In this document: positions 59,789-64,000 of the stretch, one piece after another | Numbering within the stretch: the first letter of the stretch is position 1 | Layout: each line of letters opens with the position of its first letter | NCBI GenBank assembly: GCA_026954325.1 | Contig: JAIXKK010000101.1 | Location: 96,322 to 160,321, forward strand | Reading direction: 5' to 3' | DNA: 64,000 bases | From: Bryobacterales bacterium | GTDB lineage: Bacteria; Acidobacteriota; Terriglobia; Bryobacterales; Bryobacteraceae | Program-made: the position numbers and the translations under genes | Notes under the pieces: generated by a model | What the model saw: the letters and a program-made list of their open reading frames with translations, nothing else | Told to the model about the DNA's origin: nothing | Database searches by the model: none

Positions 59789-60536
59789 GCTCCGAATTCT
59801 CCTTGCATCCATTTGTTTTTTTGGCGGTTCCTGCTGGGCTCAGCAATCCACGCCCGATTCCCCCACCGCGGAATCGAAGGCCCAATTGGCGCGCGCCGAG
59901 CGCATCCTGAAGGACTGGCCGAACCTCCACCGCTATCGCGCTGACAACGAAAAAGTGCAGCCTCCCCAAAAAGGCGAGAACCGCGTGGTCTTCCTGGGCG
60001 ATTCCATCACCGACGGCTGGGGCCGCCGCTACGGCAAGTTCTTTCCCGGCAAGCCCTACATCAACCGCGGCATCAGCGGACAGACGACACCCCAGATGCT
60101 CCTTCGCTTCCGCCCCGATGTGATCGCCCTCCATCCGAAAGTAGTGGTCATCCTCGCCGGCACGAACGATATAGCCGGCAACACCGGTCCCGCAACCCTC
60201 GAAGAGATCGAAGGAAACCTTCAGTCGATGGCGGAACTCGCCAGGGCCAACGATATCCGCGTCGTCCTGTCTTCCGTCATGCCGGTCTGCGATTACATCA
60301 AACCCCAAACCAGCCGCCGCCCGCCGGAAAAGATCGTCCAACTCAACGAATGGATCCGGGATTACGCGCAGAAGAACCACTTCGTTTATCTCGACTACTA
60401 CTCTTCAATACTAGATGACCGCAAGATGTTGCGGCAGGAACTCACCTACGACGGCCTTCATCCCAACGACGCCGGCTATGAAGTCATGGGTCCGCTCGCG
60501 GAAAAGGCAATCGCCGCCGCGCTAAAACGGAAGTAG
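59787..60536 (+). CDS. secreted SGNH/GDSL hydrolase
   Basis: The 249-residue protein has a signal peptide (MLRILLASICFFGGSCWA). It has the four SGNH blocks: VVFLGDSITDGWGRR (Ser), INRGISGQTTPQ (Gly), VVILAGTNDIAG (Asn), and TYDGLHPNDAGYEVM (Asp/His). Such enzymes are lysophospholipase-like or acetyl-xylan esterase-like. The start ATG (59787-59789) overlaps, on the opposite strand, the start codon of the S53 peptidase (59786-59788). No Shine-Dalgarno is seen. A TAAAAT at 59772 would place the transcript start at or next to the ATG, so translation could be leaderless. Confidence 0.88.
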   Translation: MLRILLASICFFGGSCWAQQSTPDSPTAESKAQLARAERILKDWPNLHRYRADNEKVQPPQKGENRVVFLGDSITDGWGRRYGKFFPGKPYINRGISGQTTPQMLLRFRPDVIALHPKVVVILAGTNDIAGNTGPATLEEIEGNLQSMAELARANDIRVVLSSVMPVCDYIKPQTSRRPPEKIVQLNEWIRDYAQKNHFVYLDYYSSILDDRKMLRQELTYDGLHPNDAGYEVMGPLAEKAIAAALKRK

Positions 60537-60553
60537 GAGCAACCCCCTTCCCG

Positions 60554-61180
60554 ATGAAAAGCCGCTGGTTCCCCCGGCTGATGTTCGTCCTGGGCGCAAT
60601 CCCCTTCTTCTGGCTCGCCTGGCGCTGGCGCCACCACCAGTTGGGCATCAACTCCATCGAAACCGTGGCCCGCTACACCGGGGACTGGACCATCCGTTTC
60701 CTCATGCTGACCCTGGCCATCACCCCCCTCCGGCACATCCCCGGCCTGCAACCCCTCGCCCGCCTGCGGCGCATGTCCGGTCTCTATACGTTCTTCTACG
60801 CTACCCTCCACGCACTCCACTATTGGGCCCGCGATGTCCAATGGAACTGGCAGATCATTCAGGAAGACCTCACCTACCGCCGCTTTTTCATCGCCGGAAT
60901 GATCGCCTGGACCCTGATGATCCCCCTCGCCGCCACCTCCTTCGACCGCGCCATCCGCTGGATGGGCGGCCGCCGCTGGCGCCTCCTGCACAAACTCATT
61001 TACATTACCGCCACGGCGGGAGTCGTCCACTACCTCTGGCAAGGCAAGACAGCCACCCTTGACCCCCTCGGTTACACCCTCCTCCTGACCATCCTCCTCG
61101 CAAGCCGGCTCGTGCTGTACTGGAGAAGAAAACGCCGGTCACAACCCAAACCACAACCCCATCTCATTCATTCAAAATGA
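60554..61180 (+). CDS. msrQ: MsrQ-like heme-binding membrane subunit of methionine sulfoxide reductase
   Basis: The 208-residue protein has about six transmembrane helices and conserved His in LHALHYWARD and LLHKLIYITATAGVVHYLW, which should bind the hemes. RFLMLTLAITPLRHIPGLQPLARLRRMSGLYTFFYATLH is diagnostic of MsrQ/YedZ. MsrQ passes electrons to the periplasmic MsrP, but no msrP is in the window. It follows the SGNH gene by 17 bp. Its last 16 codons and the 55 bp after them are duplicated at 63825-63927 with about 83% identity (see repeat entries). Confidence 0.9.
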   Translation: MKSRWFPRLMFVLGAIPFFWLAWRWRHHQLGINSIETVARYTGDWTIRFLMLTLAITPLRHIPGLQPLARLRRMSGLYTFFYATLHALHYWARDVQWNWQIIQEDLTYRRFFIAGMIAWTLMIPLAATSFDRAIRWMGGRRWRLLHKLIYITATAGVVHYLWQGKTATLDPLGYTLLLTILLASRLVLYWRRKRRSQPKPQPHLIHSK

Positions 61181-61230
61181 CTCTCTCTGCGGCAGCGACA
61201 GACACTGGCACGGCTGCGTGTTATCTTCCA
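61128..61230 (+). repeat. direct repeat copy A (msrQ 3' end and downstream)
   Basis: These 103 bp start at GAAAACGCCGGTCACAAC, inside msrQ, and end at TTATCTTCCA. Copy B at 63825-63927 has the same length and about 17 differences. Both copies encode a C-terminus of the form KRRSQ...HSK-stop. They enclose the brnTA locus and the 498-residue protein. Confidence 0.8.
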
Positions 61231-61448
61231 TTTACCGGCCGCCAGCATTCTCCCATCGCCGAGCGTAGACGTCTTCTCTCCCGCGCAAACCGGCCTTCGA
61301 TGCGGCGCAATCCTCTTTGTCCACCGTTGGCGCCGGGCCGACGGTCTTGGTTGGAGGCTTCTCTGCCCGGAAGTTGCGGTATAGGAATGCTGCAAACTGC
61401 CAGAAGGCGCGGCAAGCTGTCTAGGTCTGGTTTGCGCTCAGCCCGTGG

Positions 61449-61766
61449 CTACCGGCGGCCCGCCCTTTTCTCCTCGGAGTTCAGAGCTTGGTGCAGCAGC
61501 ATTTTGAGGTACGTCTGGTATCGCAATCCTTTCTCGGCGGCGAAGGTTCTCGCTCGCGTGAGGTCATCTTTCGCCAGCCGGATTGTGATCGTTGGCGAAG
61601 GTCCGGCTTCGCTAGCCCGTTCGCGGGCTGCCCGTGCCACGGTTCCCTTGCCGAGTTTGCCCGCGGCTTTGGCTTGCTCGAACGCGTTCGTTATAAGGTC
61701 CTGATTTTTCGCCCACCATTCGGCCTCTTGTGCCTCAGTCTTGAAGGGTGGCTGCTTCTTGCCCAT
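61449..61766 (-). CDS. brnA: BrnA-like antitoxin
   Basis: The 105-residue CopG-type protein starts MGKKQPPFKTEAQEAEWWAKNQ and ends with the ribbon-helix-helix segment TITIRLAKDDLTRARTFAAEKG then YQTYLKMLLHQAL. This is the usual BrnA layout with the RHH at the C-terminus. The start at 61766 is five bases downstream of the brnT stop (61772-61774 in the original frame). It is expected to bind BrnT and repress its own promoter. With brnT frameshifted it could be a stand-alone repressor. Confidence 0.85.
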   Translation of the reverse strand: MGKKQPPFKTEAQEAEWWAKNQDLITNAFEQAKAAGKLGKGTVARAARERASEAGPSPTITIRLAKDDLTRARTFAAEKGLRYQTYLKMLLHQALNSEEKRAGRR

Positions 61767-61771
61767 AGGGG

Positions 61772-62060
61772 TCACCTCTCTCGTTCCTGGTAGTAAAATT
61801 GAATAAGCCGTTTCATTGGTTCGAACGCCGTTACAACACGTACCCGGTCTTCGCGCCATGTAGTCACCACGAGGAGAATGCGGTGTTGCACTGTTGCGCC
61901 GAGGTTGAGGTAGCGCTCCTCCCCCTTCGACAATCTCCATTCCAAGATCTACTGGGTCATTGAGGATGACTTGCTCAGCCTCTTCCGGAAGAACACCGTG
62001 ACGCGCCACGTGGCCGATATTCGCTTCGTCCCAATCGAACTCAATCTCGGGCACGTTCAT
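61772..62060 (-). pseudogene. brnT: brnT-like toxin gene with a frameshift
   Basis: From ATG 62060 the frame encodes the N-terminal half of BrnT (IEFDWDEANIGHVARHGVLPEEAEQVILNDP). After VDLGMEIVEG a run of five G on the coding strand (61921-61925) shifts the frame. With one G less, the sequence continues as EERYLNLGATV, HRILLVVTTWREDRVRVV, FEPMKRLIQFYYQERER and a stop at 61772, exactly the expected BrnT. In the present sequence the shifted frame runs on and fuses in frame to brnA, giving a 203-residue hybrid. This could be a real inactivating mutation, a phase-variable tract or a sequencing error. Confidence 0.85.
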
Positions 62061-62279
62061 GCTTCTCTCTTAAGTGTACCTTGTTTGTAGGTACAGAGAA
62101 GCAAGGCTTCGTCACCTCCACGCAATACGCCCCCCTGCGTCATACTCGTATAGGTAGCTATGGCTGTCCCCGAACGCCCCCGATTCAACGACCCCGTAGC
62201 CGATGCCAACCAGGCCAAACTCCTCGCCGGTTTTCACGGCAATTTTCTTCCGCGGTCGATTCAGCTCATGGAGGTTGTG

Positions 62280-63776
62280 ATGGATGGAAAATGGCCGCTC
62301 GCAGGGGCGATTCTCCTCTTGTTGTTCGCCGTCCCGAGCCAATCGCAGCAGGTTCCGGCCAAACCTCCTCACGACCCGATGGAGGATATCGCGGGGATGG
62401 CGTACGGGATGCCGCCGGAATTCGGGGCAGACGTCCTGCTGCGGCTCGCTGAACTGGCTCCCGCGCGCAAGCGGCGCGAACTGCTGGACTCGGCATTCCT
62501 GCTGGCCGGACGCGTCCGGCAGCCTCTTGCGCCCTGGAAGTACATCGGCAGAAACGGCGACACGCGGGCGGGATACCAGGAGTACGCATCAGATCTGCAC
62601 ATTGACCGGCTGTCACTATCCGTTCGGGCGGCGGCAGCCATGGCGGCGATCGACAAGTCGCGCGCTATCGAGATGTTTCTGGAGATCCAGAAGCCCCAGT
62701 CCAATGCAGGTGGATGTAAAGCTCCCCTGGTGCCCAATGCGTCCATTTACTACGACGAACTTGGAAAACTGGCGGCGGCGCGGGGCACGTTGACCAAGCC
62801 GCAAAGCGAAGATCTGGATCTGCTGTTAGATAGGGCAATCGCGAGCATCAGCGTCACACCGGACGTGCTCGCCGCGGCGCGGATGCTCATCGCGAGCAAT
62901 TCAGGCCGTGACCGGATGCAAGCGTTCCTGGGTGGTTTGGCGGGTGCAATGCTCCGGGTGGATGGTGACTTCCGATCCTTCGTCACGCTGACTTCGCAGG
63001 GCATCGACGTATTCTATACGTTGCTTCAGCGTGCGCAACGAAATGGGATCGACACGCGGCCGTTCGCCCACGCGTTGCGGCAGTACATCGTTACGAACCT
63101 GAAATCCCCTCCCTGCCCGGATTTGCTTGCCCGGCTCCAGAACACCGGGCGTGGGTCTGCGCCCGGTCGCCGGCAACTCGATCTGGACAAGATCCCATTG
63201 GCAGCAGGGTTCAATGGATCGGTGGTTTCCGCGTTTCCGAGCGGCAGCGGCGTTTCAGCCATCACGAGCGAGGAGATCCGTCCTCCGGAACAGGTGAGCG
63301 AGATGATTGACGACATTGTGTACTTCACTGCGGGTACAGCCAGGAGCCTGAAAGGCAGGATCCGCGAAGTGTTTCGAAGTCAGAGTTCAGCGAAGCGCAA
63401 TGCATTATCCAAGATGCAACTGGAAGATGCAGTGCGCGACATCATAGAAGACCTTCGGTCGTGGAAGCCGGACAGCGGCGAGTCGTATCCCGACTACTAC
63501 AACCAGAAGGTGGTTCTCTATTTTTCACTAATTGACGCGCTCCCGGCCGGATCGTCGCGCGATCGCGCGACCCAATACCTGGGCGAATTCATCGATGGAT
63601 CGTACGACAGAATCGTACCAAAATCCGAGTGGTTTCATTTCGCCCACAGGTTCCTGGTGGGCCAAGCGCGCGAATCATCCCAGGGAGAGGCGTTCCGGAT
63701 TCTTGCCGCGCGTTCGCAAAACAACGTGCTTGCCGGATACGCTCAGCTTTGGCGTTGGAGACACTCGCCGCAATAG
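62280..63776 (+). CDS. secreted protein of unknown function, 498 residues
   Basis: The ATG at 62280 is preceded by GGAGG at five bases, and the protein begins with a signal peptide (WPLAGAILLLLFAVPSQSQ). A longer frame from 62160 lacks support. The rest is mostly alpha-helical and soluble (AFLLAGRVRQPLAPW, IDRLSLSVRAAAAMAAIDKS, DVLAAARMLIASNSGRDRMQAFL, LEDAVRDIIEDLRSWKP). No known family or catalytic motif is apparent. Large uncharacterised exported proteins of this kind are common in Solibacter-type genomes. It lies inside the msrQ-repeat-bounded segment. Confidence 0.7.
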   Translation: MDGKWPLAGAILLLLFAVPSQSQQVPAKPPHDPMEDIAGMAYGMPPEFGADVLLRLAELAPARKRRELLDSAFLLAGRVRQPLAPWKYIGRNGDTRAGYQEYASDLHIDRLSLSVRAAAAMAAIDKSRAIEMFLEIQKPQSNAGGCKAPLVPNASIYYDELGKLAAARGTLTKPQSEDLDLLLDRAIASISVTPDVLAAARMLIASNSGRDRMQAFLGGLAGAMLRVDGDFRSFVTLTSQGIDVFYTLLQRAQRNGIDTRPFAHALRQYIVTNLKSPPCPDLLARLQNTGRGSAPGRRQLDLDKIPLAAGFNGSVVSAFPSGSGVSAITSEEIRPPEQVSEMIDDIVYFTAGTARSLKGRIREVFRSQSSAKRNALSKMQLEDAVRDIIEDLRSWKPDSGESYPDYYNQKVVLYFSLIDALPAGSSRDRATQYLGEFIDGSYDRIVPKSEWFHFAHRFLVGQARESSQGEAFRILAARSQNNVLAGYAQLWRWRHSPQ

Positions 63777-63824
63777 CGCGGTTTGGCCGGCTTGCTTTCT
63801 TACCTACATCGGCAGAAGGCAGCG

Positions 63825-63927
63825 GAAAACGCCGGTCACAACTTAATCCAAAGACGCATCTCGCTCATTCAAAATGACTTTCCCTGCGGGAACCGCAGAC
63901 ACTGGCACGGCTCTGTGTTATCTTCCA
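63825..63927 (+). repeat. direct repeat copy B (second msrQ 3' end)
   Basis: The 103-bp copy has about 83% identity to 61128-61230 without gaps. Read in the same frame it gives KRRSQLNPKTHLAHSK-stop against KRRSQPKPQPHLIHSK-stop in msrQ. The differences, partly conservative, suggest a related but diverged msrQ tail rather than a recent duplication. Upstream similarity is weak and interrupted by small insertions (GCCGGCT and AGAAGG stretches). Confidence 0.8.
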
Positions 63928-64000
63928 GGCAGGGTAGTCATTAACCCTAAAAAGAGCAGTTAACCTGAGTTAGCTTGGAGCATCGGCGAGCCGGGCCTCG

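Overview
The window looks like a chromosomal segment of an Acidobacteriota bacterium, probably of the Solibacter/Bryobacter group (inference). The signs are GC-rich coding DNA, Tat-type RR signal sequences on proteins with cytosolic oxidoreductase or isomerase folds, very large TonB-dependent-receptor-like barrels with carboxypeptidase-regulatory domains, many secreted hydrolases, an S53 peptidase, and a bacillithiol enzyme. No ribosomal genes or other strong taxonomic anchors are present.

Layout. 1-5.6 kb (minus): an operon of secreted GH42-like glycosidase, M28-like peptidase and GH20 hexosaminidase (cut by the window edge). 5.6-6.3 kb: a decayed FAD-oxidoreductase pseudogene. 6.3-12.8 kb (minus): a MoxR/AAA_5 ATPase overlapping a 609-residue protein of unknown function, then aldo/keto reductase, FMN alpha-hydroxyacid oxidase, SDR and a heavy-metal-binding-domain protein. 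12.9-16.3 kb (plus): heme A synthase, Gfo/Idh/MocA protein, acetate kinase. 16.3-23.2 kb (minus): GNAT, a membrane glycosyltransferase-like protein, and the complete glycine-cleavage operon gcvT-gcvH-gcvPA-gcvPB. 23.3-28.3 kb: a secreted protein of three fused RidA domains, alpha-glucan phosphorylase and an enolase-superfamily enzyme. 28.3-31.7 kb: a gene-poor stretch with one isolated type I-C-like CRISPR repeat, two uncharacterised proteins and a secreted regulatory-like-domain protein. 31.7-42.8 kb: a plugless receptor-like barrel, a TPR lipoprotein, a second MoxR-like ATPase with a vWA partner, and a full TonB-dependent receptor.

42.9-47 kb: a secreted glycosidase-like protein, then a TrmB regulator, a Tat sugar isomerase-like protein and an esterase fragment. 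47-49 kb: an IS1634-type insertion sequence, with a truncated esterase on its left and a truncated S10 peptidase on its right. 49.5-56.3 kb: a membrane protein, a VapBC-type toxin-antitoxin pair, a small TTG-start protein, an HpcH/HpaI aldolase, bshC, and a cyaY-hemW-threonine aldolase operon. 56.3-61.2 kb: tRNA-Leu(CAA), a small cytochrome c, an S53 peptidase, an SGNH hydrolase and msrQ. 61.1-63.9 kb: a segment holding a frameshifted brnT, brnA and a secreted protein of unknown function, bounded by two diverged copies of the msrQ 3' end, which suggests an acquired island.

Functionally the window combines scavenging of glycans and peptides (glycosidases, peptidases, outer-membrane barrels), one-carbon and amino-acid metabolism (glycine cleavage, threonine aldolase), and heme/iron/thiol chemistry (ctaA, hemW, cyaY, bshC, msrQ, cytochrome c). 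Accessory DNA (IS, two toxin-antitoxin loci, orphan CRISPR repeat, island-like duplication, three or four broken genes) is scattered through it. The best candidates for something undescribed are the AAA/609-residue pair at 10.2-12.8 kb, the single-chain RidA trimer and the msrQ-3'-end island.
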